Both the position numbers and the translations under genes were made by a program. The notes beneath the pieces are model-generated. The model was not told where the DNA came from and did not search any database. It worked only from the letters and a program-made list of their open reading frames with translations. A DNA stretch of 64,000 nt from Marinobacterium nitratireducens (lineage in GTDB: Bacteria; Pseudomonadota; Gammaproteobacteria; Pseudomonadales; Balneatricaceae), in NCBI RefSeq assembly GCF_014645375.1, contig NZ_BMLT01000006.1:310001-374000 (forward strand), given 5' to 3'. Positions 51,514-60,491 of the stretch are shown here, piece after piece. Each line of letters starts with the position of its first letter. Positions within the stretch are counted from its first letter, which is position 1.

Positions 51514-52344
51514 CGCCGTCGGTCCTTCGCTTCAGTACCGAAACGCTCTCTGCAAAACGCCGCGCGGGCACGAGGGTGCGCCCTTCGTCGGTATCGAGAA
51601 TCACCGCGGTCGAGGTCAGCTCGAGGATGTCGCCTTCGGTGTCGTCCACCCGCACCTTCTGCCCGATGCGGTAGACCTTTCGCAGTTGGTGGGCCGCCAG
51701 AATGTTGCTGACCTCGGCGCTGGCGCCGATGCCGAAGGCCAGCCCCAGAGCGCCGAGAATGGCGGCGGCGGCGATGGTGACGACGTTGACCAACAGGCCG
51801 ACGTTGAGGCCGAGGTGACCGATGCCGAGAATGGCGGCGAAGACGACGATCAGCGTCTTGACGGTAACCCCCAGCGCTTCGCTCGAGCTCAGTCCACGGG
51901 CCAGCGCGGCGGCCGCACCAGATCCTGGGCGATGCCGCCGAGCAGATAGCCGCCGAACAGGATCAGCGCACCGATGATTAGCTTGGGCAGATAGATGATG
52001 AGCTGGTTGATCCAGTCCGCGAGCCCCGGAAGCCCCAGGGATTCCACCGCGGCGGCAAGGAAGAACAGGAACACCAGCCAGTACAGCAGTCGGGCGATGA
52101 AGCTGGAGTCGGGCTTGCGCAGTGCGAGGGCCGCAGGCCCCGAGTGGCGGCGCAGATGTGCGGTCAGGCGATCGATGCCGGAACCGAAGCGCAGCGTCAG
52201 GGCGCGAATCAGTCGCGCGAACAGCCAGCCCAGCAGCAACAGCAGCAGTGCCGTGATCAGGTTCGGCAGATACGCCGCCAGGGTCCTGAGAAAGTCGCTG
52301 AAACTGCTTTCAAGAATGTCCCTGAGGTTGTTGAGCGTTTCCAT
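51506..52344 (-). pseudogene. MscS-like small-conductance mechanosensitive channel, frameshifted
   Basis: Two frames make one gene. Positions 52344 to about 51915 encode METLNNLRDILESSFSDF and three transmembrane segments; the frame then runs into a stop at 51889. In another frame the same stretch continues as ALARGLSSSEALGVTVK and on without interruption to LVNVVTIAAAAILGALGLAFG, RIGQKVRVDDTEGDILEL and the stop at 51506. The shift lies near 51915-51925 in a GC-rich run. If intact, the product would be about 278 residues, an unusual MscS-TM-helix plus beta domain protein. Either an inactivating mutation or a sequencing error. Its last codons overlap the next gene start. Confidence 0.85.
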
Positions 52345-52467
52345 GGTCCCCGTCGCCGTGCCGGACGCGGTCGGGTGACCGCGCCTTGACTACAGACTAG
52401 CAGGCCGTTGGAGTTCTACCTGATTTGCCGGCAGCCGCGTTCATTTATCAGTTTTTGTCCGCCCCGC

Positions 52468-53529
52468 TCAGCCGAACAGGGCCAGCTGATCCCCGGCCCG
52501 CGGCGGCACGCTGAAGAGGTCGGTGCGCAGTCGCAGGCCATGGCGCTGTTCCAGGCCGTACTTTCTCTGCGCAAGGCGAAAGCGCTGGGCGATCATCTCG
52601 GCGAACTGGCCTTCGCCGCGCATTCGCTTGCCGAAGCGGCTGTCGTTTTCCTGCCCGTTGCGGCTCTGGCGGATCAGGCTCATCACGTGCTCGGCGCGGT
52701 CCGGGTAGTGGGCGTCGAGCCACTCGCGGAACAGGCCCTTCACCTCCTGGGGCAGGCGTATGAAGACGTAACCGGCGTTGCGGGCACCGGCCTCGGCGCA
52801 GGCGCTTAGAATCGCCTCGAGTTCGCGGTCGTTGATCATGGGAATCAGTGGCGCCACCAGGACCCCGACCGGGACACCGGCGGCGGTCAGTTCGCGGATG
52901 GCGTTGAGCCGGGTGCGAGGCCCGGCGGCGCGCGGCTCCAGAGTGCGTTTCAGTTCCGGATCCAGCGTCGTCATGCTGATCATCACCGAGCACAGCTGCT
53001 GACGGGCCATATCGGAGAGAATGTCGAGGTCGCGCGTGATCAGGGCGCCCTTGGTGATGATCGTCACGGGATGGCGGTAGCGCGCGAGCACCTCGAGCAG
53101 CTCCCGGGTGATGCGGCGCTGCTGTTCAAGCGGCTGGTAGGGGTCGGTGTTGGCGCCGAGGGTGATCGGCTTGCAGCGATAGTTTTTCGCCCGCAGTTCC
53201 TGCTCCAGCCGCTCGGCGGCGCCCTCCTTGCAGATGATGCGGGTTTCGAAATCGAGTCCCGGCGACAGGTCCCAGTAGGCGTGGCTGGGGCGGGCATAGC
53301 AGTAAATGCAGCCGTGCTCGCAGCCGCGGTAGGGATTGATCGACTGCTCGAACGGCACATCGGGCGAGCGGTTGCGGCTGATGATGGTCCTGGGCCGCTC
53401 GTTGATCTGCACGGTATCGATGCGGGCCGGCAGCTCGCCGTCCGCGACAGGGTCGATCTCGCTGCGCGAGGGCGCGAATCGGTTGGCCGGGTTGGAGAGG
53501 GCGCCACGGCCCCTGGGCGGTCTGGACAT
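52468..53529 (-). CDS. PA0069-family radical SAM protein
   Basis: A 353-residue radical SAM enzyme. The iron-sulfur motif CEHGCIYC gives C70, C74 and C77, in the context SINPYRGCEHGCIYCYARPSH typical of the SplB-like PA0069 family. ITLGANTDPYQPLE and TIITKGALITRD are further family blocks. Members are suspected to act in DNA repair but the reaction is unknown. A perfect LexA box stands 23 bp upstream of the start, and the P. aeruginosa homologue PA0069 belongs to the SOS regulon as I recall it, which agrees. Confidence 0.93.
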   Translation of the reverse strand: MSRPPRGRGALSNPANRFAPSRSEIDPVADGELPARIDTVQINERPRTIISRNRSPDVPFEQSINPYRGCEHGCIYCYARPSHAYWDLSPGLDFETRIICKEGAAERLEQELRAKNYRCKPITLGANTDPYQPLEQQRRITRELLEVLARYRHPVTIITKGALITRDLDILSDMARQQLCSVMISMTTLDPELKRTLEPRAAGPRTRLNAIRELTAAGVPVGVLVAPLIPMINDRELEAILSACAEAGARNAGYVFIRLPQEVKGLFREWLDAHYPDRAEHVMSLIRQSRNGQENDSRFGKRMRGEGQFAEMIAQRFRLAQRKYGLEQRHGLRLRTDLFSVPPRAGDQLALFG

Positions 53530-53551
53530 TCCGGAGATCTCCGAAAATTAA

Positions 53552-53571
53552 TACTGTTTAAATATACAGTA
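53552..53571 (-). promoter_or_regulatory. LexA (SOS) box
   Basis: TACTGTTTAAATATACAGTA: CTG-N10-CAG with AT-only centre and consensus TACTGT/ACAGTA flanks. It lies 23-42 bp upstream of the radical SAM start and 141 bp upstream of the divergent outer-membrane gene. Confidence 0.93.
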
Positions 53572-53711
53572 TTCGTCGCGGGATGTGTATCGGTCTCCGG
53601 TTCTGTCGCGGGTGGTTTCGGTGGGCGGCGGGACCGGTGGCTCTCGTCGAATGCCATTCGATCGGCTAGGCTATTCGCTCGGAACACTCAGAACCCCGCC
53701 GAGGTCAATGG

Positions 53712-54536
53712 ATGATGAATACTGTCGAACGCCGTTTGAGTTGTCTGGCCGTCACGATGTCCGGTGTCGCCGTGCAGCTGGCTGCCCCCACGGCATGGTC
53801 GCAGGATGCGGAGGCGCTGGCCAAGCAGCTGGCCAACCCGGTCGCCTCGCTGATCAGCGTGCCTTTTCAGCTGAACTACGACACCGACCTGGGGCCGGGG
53901 GATAACGGCGATCGTTATCTGCTGAACGTGCAGCCGGTTATCCCGTTCGATCTGAACGAGGACTGGAATCTGATCTCCCGCACTATCGTGCCCATCCTGT
54001 CCCAGGACGATGTGATTCCGGGCGAGGGCAGCCAGTCGGGTCTTGGCGACGTGGTGCAGAGCCTGTTCTTTTCGCCGAAAGAGCCGACGGCGAATGGCTG
54101 GATCTGGGGGGCGGGCCCGGTGGCGCTGCTCCCTACGGCAACCGACGACCTGCTGGGGGCGGAGAAGTGGGGGCTGGGTCCGACAGCCGTGGCACTGAGG
54201 CAGGATGGCGCCCTGACCTACGGTGCCCTGGCCAACCATATATGGTCCTTTGCCGGCGACGATGACCGCCGCGATATCAGTGCGACCTTCCTGCAACCCT
54301 TCCTGTCCCGCACCTCACCGAGTGCGACCACCTACACCGTCAATCTCGAGTCGACCTATGACTGGAAAGCCGAGGAGTGGTCGATCCCGCTCAACGCCAA
54401 CGTCAGCAAGGTGCTCAGTCTGGGCGAACAGCTGGTCAGTGTTGGAGGGGGGCTGCGTTACTGGCTGGATAGCCCCGCTGCCGGCCCCGAAGGCCTGGGG
54501 GTGCGACTGCAGTTGACCCTGCTGTTTCCCAAATAG
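53712..54536 (+). CDS. Outer-membrane beta-barrel protein (phenol-degradation MetA-like/transporter family)
   Basis: A 274-residue protein with a signal peptide (about 1-31, VQLAAPTAWSQ). The rest alternates as expected for a beta-barrel (VPFQLNYDTDLGPGD, LNVQPVIPFDLNEDWNLISRTIVPIL, GLGDVVQSLFFSPKE) and ends in a phenylalanine-containing C-terminal strand (LQLTLLFPK). This is the pattern of the transporter/MetA-pathway family found in many marine bacteria, whose substrates are unknown. Confidence 0.8.
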   Translation: MMNTVERRLSCLAVTMSGVAVQLAAPTAWSQDAEALAKQLANPVASLISVPFQLNYDTDLGPGDNGDRYLLNVQPVIPFDLNEDWNLISRTIVPILSQDDVIPGEGSQSGLGDVVQSLFFSPKEPTANGWIWGAGPVALLPTATDDLLGAEKWGLGPTAVALRQDGALTYGALANHIWSFAGDDDRRDISATFLQPFLSRTSPSATTYTVNLESTYDWKAEEWSIPLNANVSKVLSLGEQLVSVGGGLRYWLDSPAAGPEGLGVRLQLTLLFPK

Positions 54537-54589
54537 CGTTCGGCCTGAATGTGCCCGGTCAACGCATCCTGCAGGGTAGGCGAGGCCGT

Positions 54590-54715
54590 CCTGGCGCGCT
54601 TCAGGCGTTGCGGTACAGCCCATTGAAGACAAAGATGGGTTGCACGACGCCCGGACTGCAAAAGGGGTGGAGATCCCGGTAAGGTGTCTTTCCACCCATC
54701 CTGCCAAAGGCACAA
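54590..54715. repeat. Dispersed palindromic element copy
   Basis: AAAGATGGGTTGCACGACGC and TTTCCACCCATCCTGCC flank about 55 bp. Diverged copy between the outer-membrane gene and the SDR gene. Confidence 0.6.
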
Positions 54716-54727
54716 GCGGGATGACGC

Positions 54728-55495
54728 CTATTTCGGTTCCATGCGGATGGCGCCGTCGAGCCGGATCACCTCGCCGTTGAGGTAGCGGTTCTCGATGATG
54801 TGGGCGGCGAGGGCTGCATACTCGTCCGGTTCGCCGAAGCGTTTCGGGTGCTGCACCATCTGGATCAGCGGGTCGCGGACCTCGTCCGGCATGCCCTTCA
54901 TCATCGGCGTGTCGAAGATGCCCGGGGCAATGGTCATCACCCGGATTCCGAGTTTCGCCAGGTCCCGGGCGATCGGCAGTGTCATTCCGGCCACCCCGGC
55001 CTTGCTGGCGCTGTAGGCGGCCTGGCCCATCTGACCGTCGAAGGCGGCAACCGACGCCGTATTGATGATCACGCCTCGCTCGCCACCCGCGTCGGGCTCG
55101 TTCTTCGCCATCTGCTCGGCAGCCAGGCGCAGCACGTTGAAGGTGCCGATCAGGTTGATGTTGATGGTCTGGGCGAACTTTTCCAGCGCCAGGGCGCCGT
55201 TGCGGCCGACGGTCTTGCCCGCCGGGGCGATGCCCGCGCAGTTGATGCACACATCCACGGTGCCGAAGGTTTCGACCACCTGCGCCAGCGCGGCTTCGAC
55301 CGAGGCGGCATCGGTGACGTCGACGCGGGCGAACAGCCCCTGCGGGCCGAGCTCGTCGGCCAGCGCCTGACCCGCCTCTTCGTTGAGGTCGAAGGCGGCA
55401 ATCCTGGCGCCCCGGGCGGCCAGCCGGCGGCAGGTCACCAGGCCGAGGCCGGACGCACCGCCGGTGACGATAACGACTTTATTGTTCAGATCCAT
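54728..55495 (-). CDS. Short-chain dehydrogenase, 3-hydroxyacyl-CoA dehydrogenase type
   Basis: A 255-residue classical SDR. Cofactor motif TGGASGLG at 11-18, NCAG at 85-88, catalytic Ser148, Tyr161 and Lys165 (YSASK). The block DLNEEAG after strand 2 carries the acidic residue that selects NAD. Overall pattern is that of type II 3-hydroxyacyl-CoA dehydrogenase (HSD17B10-like). It follows the acyl-CoA dehydrogenase gene by 60 bp and would carry out the third step of acyl-CoA oxidation, perhaps for branched short-chain substrates. Confidence 0.9.
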   Translation of the reverse strand: MDLNNKVVIVTGGASGLGLVTCRRLAARGARIAAFDLNEEAGQALADELGPQGLFARVDVTDAASVEAALAQVVETFGTVDVCINCAGIAPAGKTVGRNGALALEKFAQTININLIGTFNVLRLAAEQMAKNEPDAGGERGVIINTASVAAFDGQMGQAAYSASKAGVAGMTLPIARDLAKLGIRVMTIAPGIFDTPMMKGMPDEVRDPLIQMVQHPKRFGEPDEYAALAAHIIENRYLNGEVIRLDGAIRMEPK

Positions 55496-55555
55496 ATTCG
55501 TTCCCCGAATTCGTTTTGGTGGCGCGCGGCGGCGCCGGATATGCTGGTGAAGCGA

Positions 55556-56713
55556 TCAGCCGAGTTCCCGCAGCAGTTCGCGGGCGATGATGACGCGCTG
55601 GATCTCGCTGGTGCCCTCGTAGATGGAGGTGATGCGTACGTCGCGGGCGTAGCGCTCCAGCGGGAACTCCCGGATGTAGCCGTAGCCGCCGAGCAGCTGC
55701 AGCGCGGTGTAGCAGGCCTTGTTGGCCTTCTCCGAGGCGAACAGCTTGGCCATTGAGGCTTCCTTGGAAAACGGCAGCCCCTTTTCTTTGCGGTCGGCGG
55801 CGCTCATCAGCAGCAGGCGGGCGGCCTCGAGGTCGGTGTAGGCGTCGGCCAGCATCCACTGCAGTCCCTGGAAGTCTGTCAGCGGCTTGCCGAACTGCCG
55901 GCGCTCGGTCATGTAGGTACGGGCGTAGTCCATCGCCGCCAGGCCGATCCCGAGGGCCAGAGAGCCGATACCGATACGCCCGCCGGCCAGCTCGCCGACG
56001 GCGATGCGAAAGCCCTGGTTCAGCTCGCCCATCAGGGCATCCGCGGGAATGCGGCAGTTGTCGAACAGCACCTCGTTGGTGGCGGAGGCATGCTGCCCCA
56101 TTTTCTTTTCGGCTTTGGAAATCTTGAGGCCCGGGGCGTTGCCCTCGACCAGGAAACAGGAAATACCCTTGCCCTTGGGCTGGTCCGGGTCGGTCAGGGC
56201 CCAGACCACGAAGACGCCGGCATACTCGGCACTGGTGATGAACTGCTTGGCGCCGTTGAGCACCCATTCGTCACCGTCGAGCACGGCGCTGGTGCGCATG
56301 CCTGAAGGGTCCGAGCCCGCGGTGGTTTCGGTGAGGCAGAAGCCGGCGGCGGGATAGTCGCCGCTGCAGATCCGTGGCAGATAACGCTGCTTCTGCTCCT
56401 CGGAGCCGATCGCCTGGATGACTTCGGCGACCATGTTGGTCACCGAGACCGTGACCGCCGTCGAGGCGCAGGCCCGGGCGATTTCGGTGACCGCCAGGCT
56501 GAACACGACGGTGCCGGCGTCGGTACCGCCGAAGTCTGCGTCGATGTTCAGACCCATGAAGCCGAGTTCGGCAAGCTTTTTCAGGTTGCCGAGAAAGCGT
56601 TCCCGGTCGCCTTCCTGGTCAAGCTTTTCCGCCACCGGCGCAAGCTCGGATTCGGCGAATTTGCGGGCCATATCCTGAATCAGTATCTGGTCTTCGCTGA
56701 GGCTGAGGTCCAT
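55556..56713 (-). CDS. Acyl-CoA dehydrogenase, short/branched-chain type
   Basis: A 385-residue FAD enzyme. Signatures CLTETTAGSDPSGMRTSAV (about 126-144) and the C-terminal QLLGGYGYIREFPLERYARDVRI are clear, and the catalytic base is E366 in YEGTSEIQ, the position used by short-chain and 2-methylacyl-CoA dehydrogenases. It is the first gene of an operon with the SDR and is divergent from an AraC regulator. No enoyl-CoA hydratase or thiolase is in the window. Confidence 0.95.
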   Translation of the reverse strand: MDLSLSEDQILIQDMARKFAESELAPVAEKLDQEGDRERFLGNLKKLAELGFMGLNIDADFGGTDAGTVVFSLAVTEIARACASTAVTVSVTNMVAEVIQAIGSEEQKQRYLPRICSGDYPAAGFCLTETTAGSDPSGMRTSAVLDGDEWVLNGAKQFITSAEYAGVFVVWALTDPDQPKGKGISCFLVEGNAPGLKISKAEKKMGQHASATNEVLFDNCRIPADALMGELNQGFRIAVGELAGGRIGIGSLALGIGLAAMDYARTYMTERRQFGKPLTDFQGLQWMLADAYTDLEAARLLLMSAADRKEKGLPFSKEASMAKLFASEKANKACYTALQLLGGYGYIREFPLERYARDVRITSIYEGTSEIQRVIIARELLRELG

Positions 56714-56881
56714 CGCTTGTCTCCGGACTGCGCTGCGGGGGCCGGCGGCCTCCGTTGACTGTGATTGAAGGTGACTGCGAACCGGTCCGTGGGGCCTCCA
56801 TGGATCTGTTCGCTGCTTCCCCAGAGTTTTGACCCTTTGGGTCGCCCTGGGGTCCGTGGATTACTATCGCCGAAAGCGGGG

Positions 56882-56896
56882 TGTCATAAAATGACA
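56882..56896. promoter_or_regulatory. Candidate AraC-regulator operator 1
   Basis: Perfect palindrome TGTCATAAAATGACA in the 266-bp region between the acyl-CoA dehydrogenase and AraC genes. Confidence 0.6.
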
Positions 56897-56912
56897 TTAA
56901 TTGACTGAATTG

Positions 56913-56927
56913 GTCATAAAAAGTGAC
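56913..56927. promoter_or_regulatory. Candidate AraC-regulator operator 2
   Basis: GTCATAAAAAGTGAC, near-palindrome sharing GTCATAAAA with operator 1; centres are 31 bp apart, about three helical turns. Confidence 0.5.
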
Positions 56928-56979
56928 ACTTGGGCATGTGGCGCCCTTTCGGTGCCACAGGATCTGCACAGGAGGCAGG

Positions 56980-58008
56980 GTGGCGACTGTCGATATTCAT
57001 TATGTACATGCGGCCCTGAACTGCGCTGTCCGCAGCGGACTCGAAGCGCAACCGCTGCTGGCGGACAGCGGCATCGATCCGCAGCTGCTGGGCCGGCCGG
57101 GAGCACGGGCCCCGGGAGAGAGCATGACACGGCTGGTGCAACTGATCTGGGCGGCGCTGGATGACGAGTTCATGGGCTGCACGGAACATCGCTGCAAGCC
57201 GGGCGTCTTCGCGTTGATGACGCAGCATGCGCTGCATTACGAATCGCTGGAGGCTGCGCTGCAGCAGGGCATTCAGCTGTATAACCTTTTCACCGACGAT
57301 ATCCGCATGCGTCTGCAGCGCCGGGGCGAGCGGGCGCTGCTGGAAATCGAGTTTGCCAGGCCGGAGCTGGACCCGGACGCTTTTTTCCGGGAGTTCTGGC
57401 TGGTCATCTGGCACCGCTTCGCCAGCTGGCTGATCGGTGAAAAAATCGCGCTCGGCACCACCGGCTTCGATTATCCGGAGCCGCCCCATGCCGCGGAGCT
57501 CAAACACATGTTTCCCGGCGTTCACCGCTTCGCGCGCGACAGGCTGTCGCTGAGTTTCAACGCCGGCTTTCTGGCGAAGCCGCCGGTACGGACCCGGCGT
57601 GACCTGGCGCTGTTTCTGCGGCGCTCCCCCGCCGACCTGATCACCATCCCGGGGCGGGAAAGCAGCTTCGAGGCGCGTATCCGTTCCGAGTTGCTGCACC
57701 ATGGGCGGGAAGTGCTGGAGTGCCCGTCATTCGAGGATTTCGCCACGCGGTTCAATATCAGCGCCCAGACGCTCAGGCGCCGCCTGCGTGCCGAGGGCAC
57801 GTCCTACCCGCGGATCAAGGATCAGGTCAGGCGGGACCTGGCGATCGAAAAGCTGCTGCTGTACCGGCTGAGCGTTACCGAGGTGGCTCGTCAGCTGGGC
57901 TTCAGTGAGCCGCGTTCGTTTTCGCGCGCCTTTCGGCAATGGACCGGCCTGACGCCGACGGCGTACCTCGAACTGAGAAAGGAGGCCGGCCCCCCGGGGG
58001 CCGGCTGA
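56980..58008 (+). CDS. AraC-family regulator with arabinose-binding-like N-domain
   Basis: A 342-residue regulator of the OruR/MmsR-like class: N-terminal ligand domain (about 1-200, with LLADSGIDPQLLGRPGARAP) and a C-terminal double HTH (about 240-335; FATRFNISAQTLRRRLRAEG and SVTEVARQLGFSEPRSFSRAFRQWTGLTP). GTG 56980 is chosen because GGAGG lies 5 bp before it. Divergent orientation and two direct palindromes suggest control of the acyl-CoA dehydrogenase-SDR operon by an acyl-CoA or related metabolite. Confidence 0.9.
   Translation: MATVDIHYVHAALNCAVRSGLEAQPLLADSGIDPQLLGRPGARAPGESMTRLVQLIWAALDDEFMGCTEHRCKPGVFALMTQHALHYESLEAALQQGIQLYNLFTDDIRMRLQRRGERALLEIEFARPELDPDAFFREFWLVIWHRFASWLIGEKIALGTTGFDYPEPPHAAELKHMFPGVHRFARDRLSLSFNAGFLAKPPVRTRRDLALFLRRSPADLITIPGRESSFEARIRSELLHHGREVLECPSFEDFATRFNISAQTLRRRLRAEGTSYPRIKDQVRRDLAIEKLLLYRLSVTEVARQLGFSEPRSFSRAFRQWTGLTPTAYLELRKEAGPPGAG
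57985..58005 (+). terminator. GC hairpin at the 3' end of the AraC gene
   Basis: Palindrome of two 10-bp arms (GCCGGCCCCC and its complement) around one base, overlapping the last codons of the regulator. There is no T-tract, so its terminator function is weakly supported. Confidence 0.4.
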
Positions 58009-58114
58009 GTGTATGCGTGGGGCGCTGGGCCGGGTGCGGCGAGTTTCGGCAGGAGCAGGGCAGGAAAAGGTCTAAGCTGCTGGGTAGCTTACCCAACACA
58101 AAGGAGCAAGACCG

Positions 58115-58582
58115 ATGAGCGTCAAACCGATACCCGATGGCTTTCATACCGCGACGCCTTATCTGGCGGTACGGGGGGCCGAAGAAGCGATCGAATTCTA
58201 TAAACTGGCGTTCGGTGCCATCGAGCGCTTTCGCCTCGACACCCCCGACGGCAAGATCGGTCACGCCGAGATCGAGATCGGCGACAGCCGAATCATGCTG
58301 GCCGACGAGTGCTCGGAAAGCGGTTTCCAGAGCCCGACGGGATTGGGCGGCACCAGTTGCGGTTTGCATCTGTACGTCGAGGACGTCGATGCGCGTTTTC
58401 AGCGCGCAGTGGATGCGGGCGCGACGGTGATGAGTCCGGTGAAGGACATGTTCTACGGCGACCGGATTGGCAGCCTGCGCGATCCTTACGGTCACGTCTG
58501 GTTCGTCTCGACCCACCGCGAGGATCTGTCGGACGACGAGGTTTTCGAGCGGGCGAGGAAAATGTTCGAGCAGCAGCACTAG
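58115..58582 (+). CDS. VOC-fold (glyoxalase/bleomycin-resistance, PhnB-like) protein
   Basis: A 155-residue single VOC module: ATPYLAVRGAEEAIEFYKLAFGA, GHAEIEIGDSRIMLADE, LHLYVEDVDARFQRAVDAGA and DRIGSLRDPYGHVWFVSTH. This is the arrangement of PhnB/YdhR-like proteins. The metal-binding residues of glyoxalase I are only partly kept. Substrate unknown. AAGGAG precedes the start; the gene is monocistronic. Confidence 0.9.
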   Translation: MSVKPIPDGFHTATPYLAVRGAEEAIEFYKLAFGAIERFRLDTPDGKIGHAEIEIGDSRIMLADECSESGFQSPTGLGGTSCGLHLYVEDVDARFQRAVDAGATVMSPVKDMFYGDRIGSLRDPYGHVWFVSTHREDLSDDEVFERARKMFEQQH

Positions 58583-58608
58583 CCCGGATACTTCGCGCCC
58601 GCTCCGGG

Positions 58609-59707
58609 TTAGCCGCGCCAGAATACCGGGGTAAAGATCACGATGAGGCTCAGCAGCTCGAGCCGTCCCAGCAGCATCGCGAAGCACAGGATCCATTTGG
58701 CGCTGTCCGTCAGCGTGGCGAAGTTGCCCGCCGGGCCGATGATTTCGCCGAGCCCGGGGCCGACGTTTGTCAGCGCGGTGGCGGCGCCGGTGAGGCTGGT
58801 GATGAGGTCGAGCCCGGTCAGTGACAGCAGCAGCGTGGTCACCACCAGGCAGACGAAGAACAGGAACGAGAACGCCACGGCCGACGAGATGATGTCGTCG
58901 CTGACCTCGGTGCCGTTATAGCGGATCGAAAAAAGACCGCGCGGGTGCACCAGCTGGCGGATCTGTTTGGTCAGGAAGAGATAGGACAGCTGGAAACGGA
59001 AAATCTTCATGCCGCCGGAGGTGGATCCCGAGCAGCCGCCGATGAAGGTGATGAAAAAGAACAGCGCAACGCTGAAGCCGCTCCAGAGGGTATAGTCGGT
59101 CGAGGCGAATCCGGTGGTGGTGATGACCGAGGTGACGTTGAAGGCGGCGTGGGTGAGGGCATCGAAGGGGCCGAACACGCCTTCGCCGATAAGGTCCAGC
59201 GTCAGTATCAGCGTCAGTGCCGCGACAATCAGCAGGAAGCCGATCACCTGGTCGTCGCGCAGGACTTTCAGCGAGGGGTTGGCGAAAAAGCGAATGTAGA
59301 GCACGAAAGGCATGCCGCCAAGCAGCATGAACACCACCGAAATCCACAGCATGCCGTTGCCGAAACGCCCCATGGAGCGGTCGTCGGTGGCGTAACCGCC
59401 GGAGGATACCGTGGCCATGGCGTGGGTGATGGCGTCGAACAGGTTCATGCCCCAGGCCCAGTAGCTGAGGACGCAGGCCAGCGAAATGGCGAAGTAGCTG
59501 GCGCGGGCGCAGGGAAAAGTCGCCGCCGCGGCAGGTGGTGACCAGTATCAGTCCGAAGGCGCCGGTGACGGCGGCGGAGATGGCAAAAGCCCGGGTTTCG
59601 GAGTCCCCCTTGATCAGGCCGATCAGCGCCGGGAATATCATCAGCGTGGCCATCGCCAGGGCAATCAGGCCGCAGACGAACAGTACCGGCCGAAAAAGCT
59701 TGAACAT
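58609..59707 (-). pseudogene. trkH: TrkH potassium-uptake protein with internal deletion and frame change
   Basis: The N-terminus (MFKLFRPVLFVCGLIALAMA to GLILVTTCRGGDF, 59707 to about 59530) and the C-terminal two thirds (from ARASYFAISLACVLSYWAWGMNLFDAITH, stop at 58609) belong to one TrkH. The part between, normally about 140-150 residues with the first selectivity-filter loop (TTTGAT-type) and helices, is missing, and the join near 59515-59530 changes frame. The later filter loops SSGGYA, ITTTGFAST and NVGPG are intact. The gene cannot give a complete four-repeat channel. Confidence 0.88.
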
Positions 59708-59795
59708 CGGTCTTTTCCCTTGATTGCACGGCAAAAGCGCGTGCTTGTCCTGTCAGTGGGAGGCGCTTTCCATGATAGCCGCTGCCTCGCTCCGG

Positions 59796-60491
59796 TCACC
59801 ACCAGTTTCGGCGCTTGAACTGCACCGCCATGCCGACCGCGATCAGTATCATCAGCCCCCAGACCATAAAATAGCCCCAGCGCCACCTGAGCTCGGGCAT
59901 ATAAGCGAAATTCATCCCGTAGACGCCGACGATAAAGGTCAGCGGAATGAATATGGTGGCGATGATCGTCAGCACCTTCATCACCTCGTTGAGCCGCTGG
60001 CTCATGCTCGAAAGACAGGTGTCGTGCAGGCTGCCGAGGATATCGCGATAGCTTTCGACCATCTCGATGATCTGGATGATATGGTCGTAAAGGTCGCGCA
60101 GGTAGAAGCGGGTTTCGGTTTCGATCAGAGGCGAACTGCTTTTCACCAGCAGGCCGATCTCCTCGCGCAGCGGCCAGATGGCCCGGCGAACCACGATCAT
60201 TTCGCGCTTGAGGCGATGAATTTCCTGGATCTGGTTGCTGTGGGGTTTGCTCAGAATGGCCTCGTCGAGCATTTCGAAGTAATCGTCGAACTGCTCCAGC
60301 GCCACGAAGTAGTGATCGACGACGGCATCGACCAGGGCGTAGCAAAGATAGTCCGCGGCGCGGTCGCGAATATGCCCGCGCCCCTGAACGATGCGGCTGC
60401 GCACGCTGTCGAACAGGCCGGAGTTGTCCTCCATGAAGGTGAGCACGAAGCCCTGGCCCAGAATCAGTCTGAAGTGTTGTCGGGAGCCGGC
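59796..60491 (-). pseudogene. corA: N-terminally truncated CorA magnesium/cobalt transporter
   Basis: Only about 230 of the usual 330-350 residues remain. The preserved sequence begins at the end of the cytoplasmic domain (HFRLILGQGFVLTFMEDNSG) and runs through the long stalk helix (DAVVDHYFVALEQFDDYFEMLDEAIL) to the two C-terminal membrane helices with the pore motif YGMNF and the tail KRRNWW. About 130 N-terminal residues are missing; upstream the frame meets the stop codon of the neighbouring gene at 60494. No start with a Shine-Dalgarno sequence is visible, the first possible being GTG 60446. Confidence 0.85.
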
